Shown here piece after piece: positions 24,068 through 35,575 of a stretch of 64,000 nucleotides of DNA. Numbering within the stretch: position 1 is the stretch's first letter; the number at the start of each line of letters is the position of its first letter. The notes beneath the pieces were generated by a model. It was given only the letters and a program-made list of their open reading frames with translations, was not told the origin of the DNA and ran no database searches. Source of the stretch: Himantopus leucocephalus. Taxonomy: Eukaryota; Chordata; Aves; Charadriiformes; Recurvirostridae. The stretch is from positions 145,310,442 to 145,374,441 of the forward strand of contig RSEF01000001.1 in assembly GCA_003993805.1 (NCBI GenBank), read 5' to 3'. The translations under genes and the position numbers were made by a program.

Positions 24068-26489
24068 ATGTCCTGGAGCTGAAGGCCCCAAAAGCCCCTG
24101 CACTCCCCACTCTGACACTGTCTTTCAGAAAGGTTTCTAAGTTGCTGGGCAGGTAAGCTGGCAGTAAGTCTCTGAGGTTTCTGAGAAAACCTGGCCGGCA
24201 GGAAAGTTTCGAAACCTGCCTGACAGGCAAGGTCACATCGGAGCTTGGGGGAAAGAGGGTGATTGACAGAAGATCAGCTGAAAGAAGCATGTTTCCATAT
24301 AATGTTTTACATCTGAAAAAATCAGCATATTCTAAGATAAAAACGATCTTTTTGAAAATTTCTGTCACCTCTACTTCAATGGCTATCATCCACCACAATC
24401 TTGCTTTCAGCCTTACAAAATTGGATCGCTGTTTGCTTGCTGCAGAAAGTCGTAATTGGAGTAATTCCTACAGCAGATTGTTTCTCCAAGCAAGCTTCAT
24501 TTGGCCACGGAAAATGATATACTATTTAGCTCCACCACGGAGCATGCTATGTCAGATCAGAAATATGATAAAAGGAAAATAATCCCATAACATAAAACAC
24601 TCTCTCTTGAAAACAAAATCTGTGGGATACACGGGTTACATGAGGTGTCCTACAGCTATCAAATAACTGAGTGGCAGCAGCTCTGAGATTCCACTCCACT
24701 ACCTAGACTTTCCCTTTTCACCATGAAGTTTTGCATGAAGAGCTCACCCTACCAGGTTGTAGCGGTTAAGAAATACCATTGGAAAGAAATCTGCCATCCA
24801 AATTTTAATAGAGTTTCAGCCACTTCAAAGCTGTTCATTTCTAACAATTTTAATCCTTTTCAGCCGTTAGCTGTCTCCCCGCCAAAGTCAAGTCAATTAG
24901 TTAAGAAGTTATTAGAAAAGCCCTCAGATATGAAAGCCATGCCTTAAAGTCCAGCTCTTTTGCTGCCTCTCTCAAAAGACAGGGCTGCTACTTTGGCACG
25001 GTTTCAGCTCCTTGGTCTACCTGAAACACAAATACGAAATCAGCCTGACTCATCGGCTTTGTCTGATTGCACCCTCCGTCACTGGAAGAGGCTTTCTCCC
25101 GGAAAGCAGACGAGCAAGTACCAGTAGAGCAGCAGCCACAGCTTTCGTGCTGGTGACTGAATAATGAAGTAGTTGCTTCAGCAGACCTGCTGCGACAAAG
25201 TCGTGCCAGATTTTTAATGTCTTCAGGGATGCTGCTGTGCACTAGCCTTGCACAAAAGCCTTGGTGATCAGTGGCAAGTTCAGTCCTAGTCAATTCTCCG
25301 TGCCATGAGTCACCGCTCACCCCAGGGCCAAATGGTGTGTACTGGTTCGCAACTGCTCTCAATGTGGGGTCCAGTGATTTCCCTGCCAAGAGAAATATTT
25401 GGCTTGTCTCTGACTGGAGCCCTGAATGCAAACTCTTATACCTACAGCGTGGGTGAAGAGCGGGGCCGTGCCCCAGGCCAAAGCAGGGAGTGAACCAACC
25501 TGACAGCACAGAAACACCCAGTGAAATTTATTTTCATTTTTGGCCCATCAGCTCCAGTGAGCTTATCTCATGCTGCCATACAAGCTGTAACTCATGCCAA
25601 GATTCAGAATTTTTGCACTTCTAGGCTTGCTCTGAAGAAAGTCAGGCATCCTGACAGCAGCAATGCCTGTCCCGGGGGTGCCACCACGGGCACCATGCTC
25701 CCTGGATATCCCACGGCCGCGACATGCCAGCCCCAGATGCACCAAGGACAGCTGGCACCCACACTGCTGCCACGCTCACGGCTGCCAAACAGAAGGGGAC
25801 CCCTTCCTCCACAGCGGTGAAACGTGGCATTTGCTGCTGATGTGTCCCATCCTCTCACCGAGTCGCACCTTGACAAACAGCACAAGGGGGTGTAAAGCAA
25901 ATCCCATCTGTAAGACGCAGCCCTGCGTGATGCATAGGCAACTGTCTACCAGGTCCTTCTATTAAGCCCATTTGCATCCTAAGGCAAGCTGTCATCAAAC
26001 TTGGCATTGCAAAATAGAAACTGGCAGGCACCAAAGGCAAGAAGCATGCGCCTGCTGCAAGTACTTCCTCGCACATCCCTGCATTTTGCATTGCAGCACA
26101 GCAGCAAACAATTATATCGAGACACCAAAAATTGCTCAAATTACACATATTTACCCCTACAGTAAGTCAGAATGGGAGTTGATTCACTCATCACTCCAAA
26201 GAAAGTGGATGGAGTGACTAATGCGGAAATGATCATAATTTTCCCTGCCCTTAATTTTGAAACTGAATTTAAAAACATACAGTCTGATGATGGCAAAAGA
26301 TGGGTTGTAAATATTTTGATATGGCAGCACGAAAAAGGAGGCTGAGTGCTAAAAGACTTCACAGCAAGAAGCAGGAAGGGATGCTCTTACTGTACTCGCA
26401 ATTTTCACACAGATTGTGCAGCATCAGAAAGATATTGTCAAAATAGAAGAAATTTGGTAAATAGCAAAATAAGCCAGGGCTAGAAGCAA
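24068..26489. other. Non-coding sequence, nothing recognised
   Basis: ORFs on both strands reach 173 codons (24988-25509 minus) without a known motif. GC rises in 25600-25860, where four overlapping frames stay open for 60-100 codons. That is a consequence of fewer stop codons rather than evidence of coding. Confidence 0.5.
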
Positions 26490-27290
26490 GCTTAAGTGAA
26501 AAGACCAGGAGAGCTACCATTTCTGCTGCAGAAATGGTGAAAACATAAGTCTTCAAATTGCAAGTACTGTAAAGTGCGAGCAAAAAATAAGCTGTACCAC
26601 AAGCAGCGGGCACAAAAATTGCTCTTTGCAGCCTGACTTTGCAGTTTAGGCCAAGCAAGAGCCAATGGAGACAAACAAAACACCGAGAAGAAACGGAGTC
26701 GGTACAAATAACTGTGGCATGGGGGGACGGGATGGCTCTGGCTCCGCACTGCGTATCTGCTCCAGGGGACAGGGACGGCACAGCCAGAGGACACGGTTGT
26801 CCCTGATCTTCTGGGAGACAAAAAGCCGGCGAGATGTGGAGAGAGGAGGCCAGAGAGGGGGGACGTCACTTGCTTTTTGCCTGCTCTGTTCATCAAGATA
26901 TCCGCTTCTCCAGAGCGGCGACCATGATCATTCTGACAGGAGTGATAAATCAGGGGGAGGAGAGCACCCACCACCTGGCCGCCCGCACCATCATCCCCCA
27001 GGCCAGCCCCTCCGCACCTGCAACAGCGCGGGGCACTGCCAGGGCCCCACCAGCCATGTTTCAGCTCCCGTTCCTTGCCTTGTGCCACAACAGCGACGCA
27101 GAGGGGGTGGCTTTGGAGGGAGGTGGGAGTCCCCTGGGCAGGGGTGGGCAGAAGGACACGGGGGCAGCTGGTCACTGGGGCTGCTACACAGCACTTTGGG
27201 CAAGAAATACTCTTACGCAGCCTCGGGGAAGGGAAAGGAGGGAGAAAGGATGGAGCTTTCTCACGGTCTCTGGCAGCTCAGTCACTGAGC
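26490..27290. other. GC-rich block with long overlapping ORFs on both strands
   Basis: A minus-strand ORF of 227 codons (26492-27175) overlaps plus-strand ORFs of 207 (26665-27288) and 161 codons (26834-27319). I recognise no domain in any of them. They are rich in Pro, Gly, Ser and Arg and lack repeated patterns. The core (about 26690-27170) is GC-rich with moderate CpG and includes a near-CRE word GACGTCAC (26862-26869). It could be an eroded CpG island, a regulatory block or simply a local GC peak. The ORFs are treated as unsupported. Confidence 0.3.
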
Positions 27291-29706
27291 ACAACAAGGA
27301 TCCATTTCCCAGGTTTTGAGGACCCACTAGTAGGCTTTGGGAACAGAAAAAACACCCCATCTCTCCCCCAGATGTCCACCTGCCATTGGCAGATTTGGAA
27401 GAGGCAGGTAGAAAATGTCCTGCATACAGAGGCACAGGCACCCACCATCCCTTCAGCAGCACTCTCTGTGTGCGTAGTGGATGTTTTCCATGATTCCCTG
27501 ATGCCCAGAAATGCTAGGCACAGCTGCTTACAGTGACCATTTTGCCCTGAGGCCCAGGACAGCATGTAGCAACCCCAGTACCAGAGCAGGACACCGTGGT
27601 GCTAGCTGCTGTAGGACCAATGAACGTATACTAATGGTGTAACACCATGGTGATGATGTGAAAGTCATCGGCCCTGTGCCCTGGCCCTGGGTTGTTGTAC
27701 TGCTGCGGATGTACCTCGGAAGACAATGTAAGATTGCTGTCTTTCAGATGACTCGGTTATTCCAACCAACGCTGAGAAACAGCTACGAAGGGCACGTGGC
27801 TGGGATGATGGGTTCGCAGAGTTCTTCAAAGGCTTCACAATGTCATCCTGACCTGTTGAGAGCCTGATGTTTCAATGCCAACTTCATTAAGCGTACCTCT
27901 GTTTCAGATAAGCCCCCAAAACAATCTTTTTTGTGAGTGTTTTAATTTAAGGGAAAAACATCTGGCTGCTAACGATGCTGTTGTCATTGGAAACATAATT
28001 AAGACTTTTGTTTTCATAAATGAAAAATAATGGTGAGTGGTATTCAACAGCCTGAAATCTTTATGCTGAATGTATAGGAGTCATGATTTTTCTAACGAGA
28101 TGCCTGTTTGAAGTGTGTTTATATGTCTATAAAGAGAGCTAAATAGCACGTATTGATGTTAATTGCAGAGCTGACAAGTTGTGCTACCCTGTTATTACGC
28201 TGCCCCCTTCCACATGATCCTAATTCATAAGCGAGCTGAAAAGTTGTTTTGTTTAGTTTTAAACAGACCTCCCTCGGTGGGGAAAAGCTCACTGTGGTCT
28301 GCAACTGACCCTGAGACGGAGCTCACCAAAGCCTGGCGCTTGCTTGTGGCCCACATTTCAGCTTCAGAGTGGTTCTGGCGTCCTGGAAGTGAAGCAGATG
28401 AGATAGAAAGTGCAACAACTCAAACCTCTTATCTGCCCTGTGCAAAATCCTACTGGGATTTTGGGTCAAACTCAGCTCTTTATCCAGTCCTCAGAGAAGG
28501 AAAGGGTTGGGGGAGGTCTGGGGTTTTTACAGGCGCCACCACCGACTGTAAAAGCAACGCAAACGAGGGGCTCCGCTAAAGCTCAGTCCCAGGCTCTCTA
28601 CAAAATCTCTTGACATCGCAGCAACATCATAGCTGCAAGAAGTCAGCTGACATGTATGGGTCTAAAAAAGACAGTGGATGGTGACAACGAGGGTGATGTG
28701 TGTAGGTTTCTGGACCCACAGACAGACTAGCACTGGGGAGGGACCATTTGGTCGTGGCCAACTGCCTCTACGACTGCGAGTCAGATGAAGAATGTGATCA
28801 CACCCAAAAATCCACCCAAAGTCTACACTCATTAGAGAAACAGTCTGCAACTGGGAGAGGGCGAATGGACCAGCAGATGGGGATGGCAGTACTGCTAACA
28901 TCTTAACTACGCTGCCGGAAAACCTGGCATTAGGAAGCACTGTAGGTTCTGTGTTTCATCTCCATGCTGAAGAGCTGCAACATGCGTGGGCCACATTTTG
29001 AAAGCTGGAAGTCTCACCTTGTCACATAAATGCACAAGCTGGAGCGTACAGACATTTGTCAAATACCACAGGATTTGCAACTGGAATTGCTGGCCTCACA
29101 AGGCTCTCAGTCCATGTAGGAAAAAGGATTTTTAGTTCATTAGTAGGTAGCTACAGGAAGAACTACTGAAGTGGGAGAATAATTCTCGGGGAAAATAACA
29201 AACAAAGAAGATGGCAAGATGGCAAGAGGTCACAAGAGAAAATGAAGGTTTCCACTGCTGAGGAAATGGGAAACTAAGACTTCCTGCTTCTTGCTGGACC
29301 AGAAATATCACAACTTCTGCCTCTCTCAAAATACTGCAGAACTTGTGCATTTGGTCTTGTGTGGGACGTTGTGTTGACAAAAACAAGGGCAGAAATGGGG
29401 CAGAGGAAAGAGCCACCCATAAGTTTTTCATCATCAGACTGGTCTTGGCTGGGGGACATGTAGGTGAGATGCTCCACCAGTGTTTTATTTACTCCAGCAT
29501 ATTTGCTCAGTAACGCAGGTCCGGGAAGATTATCCTGCTAATACCTCAATGGTATTTCCCTGGTTTGCCCATTCCTAGTACACAATCATACATTGTCAAT
29601 TATAACCACGCTCTATTTATAGCTCGCCCCATACAGTTAACGGATACAGACTGAGTGGAGTTTACCTTTTCCTTCCTTTGGAGAGGCCTTATTTCACAGG
29701 ACTGTT
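27291..29706. other. Non-coding sequence, nothing recognised
   Basis: No gene or interspersed repeat recognised. ORFs of up to 153 codons at the left edge belong to the GC-rich block. Further right they are about 60-130 codons with no family resemblance. Confidence 0.5.
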
Positions 29707-29802
29707 TTCTCCTTATTCCTCTTGCCCGAGCATGAGGCTATGTGAATACAGATGCCGCNATTCTCCTTATTCCTCTTGCCCGAGCATGAGGCTATGTGAA
29801 TA
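29707..29802 (+). repeat. 42 bp identical direct duplication around a single N
   Basis: Copy 1 is 29707-29748 and copy 2 is 29761-29802. Between them are ten bases (CAGATGCCGC), the N at 29759 and one A. The ten extra bases look like a low-quality contig end. An assembly artefact is the simplest reading. Confidence 0.85.
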
Positions 29803-32800
29803 TGTGCCTGGGGTCTGCAGCATCCTTTCCCTCAGTTTCTTCACAACCCCTGAAGGCATGGAGAAACCTCTAAACTCAGTCAAGACAGAGGTGAACATCC
29901 ATCGTGTGCACCATCAAGGAAGCCTATCAGTTTCATCTATCCTCTGACACAAATGCAACAAAATAGTGAAGAGGGTCAGGTTGAGCAGAGAGATAGATCA
30001 CCCTGGTACAGTTATGGTGGAGAAAACACTTTCATTGTGTAGCCATATGTACAAAATCCGGCATGATAAAACCTAAAAAAAAACCCCCCAGATAAAACAC
30101 AAACCACTGGGGGGGGAAAGCACCCTTACTTGGTCTGAAGGAAATCACTCTACTGACAGGGAAGCACAGAGGAGCTCGGAGCTTCCTACGCTGTTCTGGT
30201 GACTCCCTTTCCAGCTAAGGAAGTCTCAGCATGCCAGCGAGGCCCACGCTTCTTTCCTTCTTTTCCCCTTCAGAAATGCTTAGATGCTTTTTTGGCATTT
30301 GGGGAAACAAAAACTGGCTTCCACATGTGAAAGGAGAAGATGTACTCCTGCAAAGTAATGAGCGTGTTCAACTCCTACTGACAGAACTGGCTTTTTAAAT
30401 AATACACTATCTTTGCTGACTGATACATGTGCTGACAGATTATATTATTTGAGAATAACATGCAAGGAAGTTTATTTAACCGTAATCCAAACAGACAGAG
30501 TTAAGGTTAAATGCTATTGTTTGGCTTTTGAGAGATTAAGTTTAGGAATTTACCATTCTCTTGATTTTTTTATTTATATAACGTGTCAAACTGTAAAGCC
30601 TATCAGTACATGCAGTCAAACAAGATACTTAGCATACACAAGAGGGTGATGTTATAACTTGCAGAGATGATGACAGTGTCGTTTTTGTATTCAACAGACA
30701 TGCACCCGGTAGCGCAGGACAGATCTTCCATTTGTTCAATCAACTTAGTTTACAGAAACACAGATGAATGATGCTTAGCTGTAACCAAACTCATGCTGTC
30801 TTCTATGGCAGGATCCATAGCGACCACTTGTGTACTGCCAAGGGTTTGGTTTAAAACACACACCAACACTCTGCAGCAGAGACCCACCAGTGGGAACGAA
30901 TGTAACAAGACTCCCTCTCGCAGTCTAGGGAGAAACATATACAAGAACATGACAAGGGCAGCCAAGGAGGTGGCTTAACTCTAAAACTAGCTGACCTTGG
31001 GCCATGTCCCATTGAAAGGAAGGCTCTCCACAAGCTGTGAAAGTGATGCTCCTACATATACTCTCTCCTTACGTACGCATGCCCCCTGGCAGAAGCAGGG
31101 ACGATGGGGAATCGTTTGGTCAGGGCAACACAAAGGGCCCTCTGCCCTGTTTCTTCTAGGTCAGCGAGCAAGTGCTGTTGTTAAATTGGGGTTTAACGTA
31201 TAAACTGCCACTCAGTTGTTTCTGATTGTCCAGAATGTGTCTTTGTTTAAACATGTAAGCCTCCATCTGGTACCCATTACCAGCCGGCTTCTTCGTCTTG
31301 TGCATGGGTAACGAAACACAGAAGCTTGTAGGGAGGGTGAGCTCGGCTTGTCCACATGGCCCTGCAGCTCCCTCAAAGAGCCAGCCAGGCGGCCCCAACC
31401 GACTGCTCGCCCAGTCGAGGAATCATCTCCATTGCTAAAAGAGGACAATATGTTAATGTTACCAAAACGCAGGCTCTCCTTTGCTGAGGAAGACGTATCT
31501 CTGAGACAGGATTAGCAGACAGTGTGTTCCAGACAAGCATGTTTTAGTAATAACAAGGAATAATCAAGGGCAGAATGACTGAAGTGGGGTGACCCCAACC
31601 CAAAAGGTTCAGATCTGCATTCAGAAGTCCCAAATCTGGACTGCAACACGTGTTTCGCAGACACCCACCTTTTCTCCTCTCACACACGCATCTATAGGTG
31701 TCCACAGCTTGCATCATCATTGTAACATAAATCCACATACTATATTCTGGGTTCACACTCAGACATTTGCCTGAAGGGGCTAACAAATTCCAGCCTCCAG
31801 TTCTGCCAGGTTCAGCCCCTTTCAGAGGCTGCGTTTCATGTGCCTGCACCAATTACTTCCGAGTTGACACAAATCCCTGTCACAGCTATCTTTCTTCGAG
31901 AAGGGTTTGTGGAACAAAACCCACCACAATCCTATGCTCACAAAAAGGCTTTTTTTCCAACCAGCAAAGACTGCAAAAACATCGACCTCTCCTGATTATG
32001 GCTCCCCAAAACATCCATCCATGATAAAAGTGGCAAAATGAGACAGGTCATTTCCATGTTCAAACTGATGCACGTACACGTATTTCTTCAAAACACTCCA
32101 GTTTATATATTTGCAGTCAACTGTATAAACACCTGACCTTTGTATCCTCCTAAACTTTGAGCTGGAGCGCATGCTGTCTGTCACTGAAGGGGACACTCCT
32201 ATTTTTCCTCTGGCCACCAGGGCACGAGGAGAGCTTAGAAAAGCTGGCTGCTCTGGGAGGACTGCACTGGTGCCCCAGCCTTTCAGGTCCCGTCGGCCCA
32301 TGACACAGCCACTCCTCTGAAAAGCACACCTTTCGTTTGGCTGTATCCCCACCTCCATTCCCCCATGGCGGGGGCTGACAGAGACCCACACAAAGGTTTT
32401 TGCAGTCTAAGTCCACGGGCTATTTCCAGAACTTCACAGTGCGTTTCTAGAGAGTGGCAACCACATTCATACCAGCATGAAAAGGAGAACAGGGAAGAAT
32501 GAAACTATTCAGAATAATGTGATTTTAAAGATAAATGACAAAGGGCAAACCCCACATTTTTGCAGTCTGCCGGCTGCTCGTCTTCCTAGATAAAGGATGA
32601 CCACCACGTTAATAAATCATGTTGGGTCTACTGTTTCTTTCTCTTAGAATAAATTCAGTCACTGAAATTCATCAATTTCTAAAGTCAGTTGAGTTTCAAT
32701 AATCATCCCAATGCCATGGATGGGGAGCTCTGTTAATAACTTTTAAAATGGCATTTTGTATTTCAAAAATCTGACCCTCAGCATTCACAAGATTGGCCTG

Positions 32801-34103
32801 AACAATTCATAACACATTAGAGTATTTATTTTATTTAGCTTCTGGTTATTTTTAGACACTGGGGGATATATTTTCCAACAATTCTCTGCAACTCCAGGTG
32901 TCTAAAGAATTAGAAGAAATCTTTGATAGGCATCACATTAGAAGGAACAGGGGCTAAATAAGGTTTATTCAAAATAAGAACCCTCAGCAGTGTTGCACTC
33001 AGTTGTGGCAAAACGTGTAAAGCCAGGACCAGGACTCTGCCCACCTGTAACCTAGAGATTTCATTTGATTAGCTGTCACACATCATTTTGTATCAAACAG
33101 CTCATTTGGCTATATTTATGGTGGCAAATGGGCACCTGTGCTCCAGACACTCCAGGCCTTGGCTATTGCATGCTGTGAGTGTGAACACATGCCTACTCAT
33201 ACTCTGATGGTTTTCTTAAAGCACCAGTTCCTGGAGTCAGGTGATTAAGTGAGAGTCAGTGGTATATTTGAAGGAAAGCAAAGTTTTCAGCTTTCTTGGT
33301 TGCAGGGAAAAGCTTATGCCAAATAAAGCTAAGAAATCCGAAAGCAAATTGTTTTGTAAAATGTATATAATAACCATGGTAAATTTCTCGTCCTTGAATG
33401 ACAGGTGTTGGCAAAACTGCTGCAGCCAATTTGCTGGCAAGAATTCTGACTCCTATGATGAGCTTCGTGAAACACCTATGGACATCAAAGGCTGAAGTGA
33501 TAAATACATTTGCCTGTTAATACCCACCATGCACTTTCTATGAGATTCTGCTCTCCAATTCTCCATTGGCAAAGAAAATCCACCTGCTGTGTTTAAAACA
33601 CCGCCGTGAGAGTAGGCACAGCGCTGAAATTAATGCAGAAAAGCCTCGCAGCATGCCTTGAACCTGTCTACCCGGAGTTACAGATGTGGGAGGAGAGGAT
33701 GTGCAGTTGGTGCACCTGGTGTGCCCAACAACGGGGACACAAGAAGCCATGCAGGAGCGGTCCTGGGGACCCTGCCCCACAGCACCCCAGGGTGTCCGTG
33801 AGGGGGGCAGACAGTGACCCACATGCCAGCCATGCCCTCAGCCCCAAGCCCAAGCAGGCAGTCCAAAGGCAGAGCTCTGCTCCGCAGCTCCCAACGCGTG
33901 GTGCCTTTCCTGGTTTGTACTAAGCTATGGCCATGTTTGATGACACATCGACCAGACGCAGTCCCTCAAACACCCGTGCCCCCAGCTCAGCAAGGAGCAC
34001 GCAGCACCAGGACTTTGTGTTTCTCTACACACCTCTTACTCTGGGGCTGCCACTGGGATTCCCAGGAATTGAGGAGGTGGTGATGACAGACATATATATC
34101 TAT
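29803..34103. other. Non-coding sequence, nothing recognised
   Basis: About 4.3 kb without a supportable gene. The longest ORF is 131 codons (31996-32391 minus). The part at 32500-33200 is AT-rich and almost ORF-free, including the motif cluster at 33064-33140. Confidence 0.5.
33064..33140. promoter_or_regulatory. Candidate non-coding regulatory element (TALE/MEF2/E-box-like motifs)
   Basis: Within about 75 bp there are TGATTA (33066-33071) directly followed by CTGTCA (33073-33078), a PBX/homeodomain plus MEIS-type pair. A MEF2-like CTATATTTAT lies at 33110-33119 and an E-box CACCTG at 33133-33138. The stretch is ORF-free. This is motif reading only. Confidence 0.15.
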
Positions 34104-34120
34104 ACACACACACACACACA
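34104..34120 (+). repeat. (CA)n microsatellite
   Basis: About eight CA units preceded by TATATATCTATA. A short simple repeat. Confidence 0.85.
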
Positions 34121-35097
34121 TTTTAGTCAGCCACAAACAACCACTGCAGAAAGGACCTGGTCTGTTTTTAAGGTGTGCACTAATGAACACCCTTCTCCAG
34201 AAACCAATCAACAATACCAGTGGTTTTTAAGGCGACCTTTTGCCTTTCTGTGCGAAACTGAAGCTGTGGCATGTTGTTCCCGCAGAGCGGGGTTTGCAGG
34301 AAAGCTTTTATGGACTGGCTGTTTGTCAAAATGGTAGAGGAAGAAGAAGGAGGAGCCATGAAAAATACTCATTTCTAATAAATTCGAGATGGTTTCACAT
34401 CCCTGAGGCAGACTCATGTTGTTTTTGGCAGGCAGGACATAAAAAATAACACCGAGTCTGTGACTCGTGAGCAGTTTCCTGCATGGACTGTGGATTTGCT
34501 TTGTTTTCTGTTATTATTATTGTTATTGAATGGAGGTTGTGCAAAAGAGCATAGGTGCATGCAAGGGGGGTGAAGGAGGAAAAAGTTAATCTGTTGTGTC
34601 ATCACTCTTTTAATTCAAAGCATAGAAACTCGAGGGTTTTTATAGTGTGAGGTCTGATAATGATAATCCGGCACCACCTGAACAAACAGTCTGCAGGGCA
34701 GTCCATACCACAGCGAGCGGGAAGCGAGTGGAAAGCAAGTGGTCCTCCGCTGGCTCTCTCCTCCTGCTCCGAAAAAGCTAGTCATGTGAAAAGGGGAATG
34801 GGGTGCACACAGCAGCACCCGTTCCATCAGCTGGGCACGCGGGCACTGGGTGAGCCCAGCATATAATCAAAAGGCGTCCTTGCAGAGAAAAGCCTGCTGA
34901 AAAGCCGGCTTGCCCGAGGCCTTGCCCTCTACCAGCCATGGGTCCAGGGGCAGCCTCCCCTTTTGGAGGCAAGCACGTGTCTGAACAGGAATAAGCCTGT
35001 TGTTAAAAGTGTTTAATGCCTTCCTCACATCAGCATTTACCAAAAAAAAGAGTCAGCAGCAATAATGTTTCTCTAACAACTAGTACCTATGAAGGGG
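34121..35097. other. Non-coding sequence, nothing recognised
   Basis: ORFs of up to about 70 codons on both strands with no known domain. GC rises slightly at 34680-34970. A short (ATT)n-like word lies at 34510-34530. Confidence 0.5.
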
Positions 35098-35575
35098 AAT
35101 GACCTCAGCTGGGCCATGGAAAGACCAGGTTAGAAAGTACTTAAATGGACAGATGCTCTTAAATCATGTGAGACTGAGGAAATTAATCCAAAAGTACTTA
35201 GAGAAGTAACAGAAGCAATGATTAACAGGCTCGTTAGTGGTCATCTCTGAGATCTTGTGGATGGGTGAAGGCCCAGAGGCTGGAAAAGGGTAAACATGAA
35301 TCCTTGCTTTAAAAGGGGGAGGGAAGGAGGAGCAAGGGAGCTCCTAGTAACACCACGCTGGAAGAGGCTGCTCATGCCCCGGAGGACAGGATTACAATTC
35401 AAGTTGGGAAAACAGTCTGAGAATAATATACTATAATTCAGTTTGGATAAGGGAAAGCTACTGCACAACGGCTGGAAGACTCAGCCACACTAATACACAA
35501 CGGGGAATCACTGGGCCAGCAGCAGCTGTACAGGAGAGGAACCTGTGGGTTATAGCAGAGCACTGGGGCTCTTGT
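35098..35575 (+). mobile_element. Old CR1-type LINE fragment, ORF2 with internal deletion
   Basis: The left part (about 35110-35310) follows the CR1 ORF2 region before and into the reverse transcriptase domain: GAGGAAATTAATCCAAAAGT, a segment equivalent to ATTATCTTTGAG, and GGGTGAAGGCCCAGAGGCTG-GAAAAG, degraded from the GEVPEDWKKAN-type motif. The right part (about 35385-35575) matches the ORF2 region after the reverse transcriptase: TTGGATAAGGGAAAGCTACT-GCAC, ACGGGGAATCACTGGGCCAG and AACCTGTGGGTTATAGCAGAG. The catalytic core between them is missing, so there is a large internal deletion. Many stops and indels mark it as an inactive, ancient copy, older than the GGTCCCTTCC-type CR1s in this window. 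Identification is by recalled consensus. Confidence 0.75.

Noticed and set aside
23858..24398. Minus-strand ORFs repeated over 86-157 codons
   Set aside because: They depend on the duplicated 261 bp block and carry no recognisable domain.
26492..27175. 227-codon minus-strand ORF as a gene
   Set aside because: No recognisable domain, overlapped antisense by 207- and 161-codon frames in GC-rich DNA, and no splice or promoter context.
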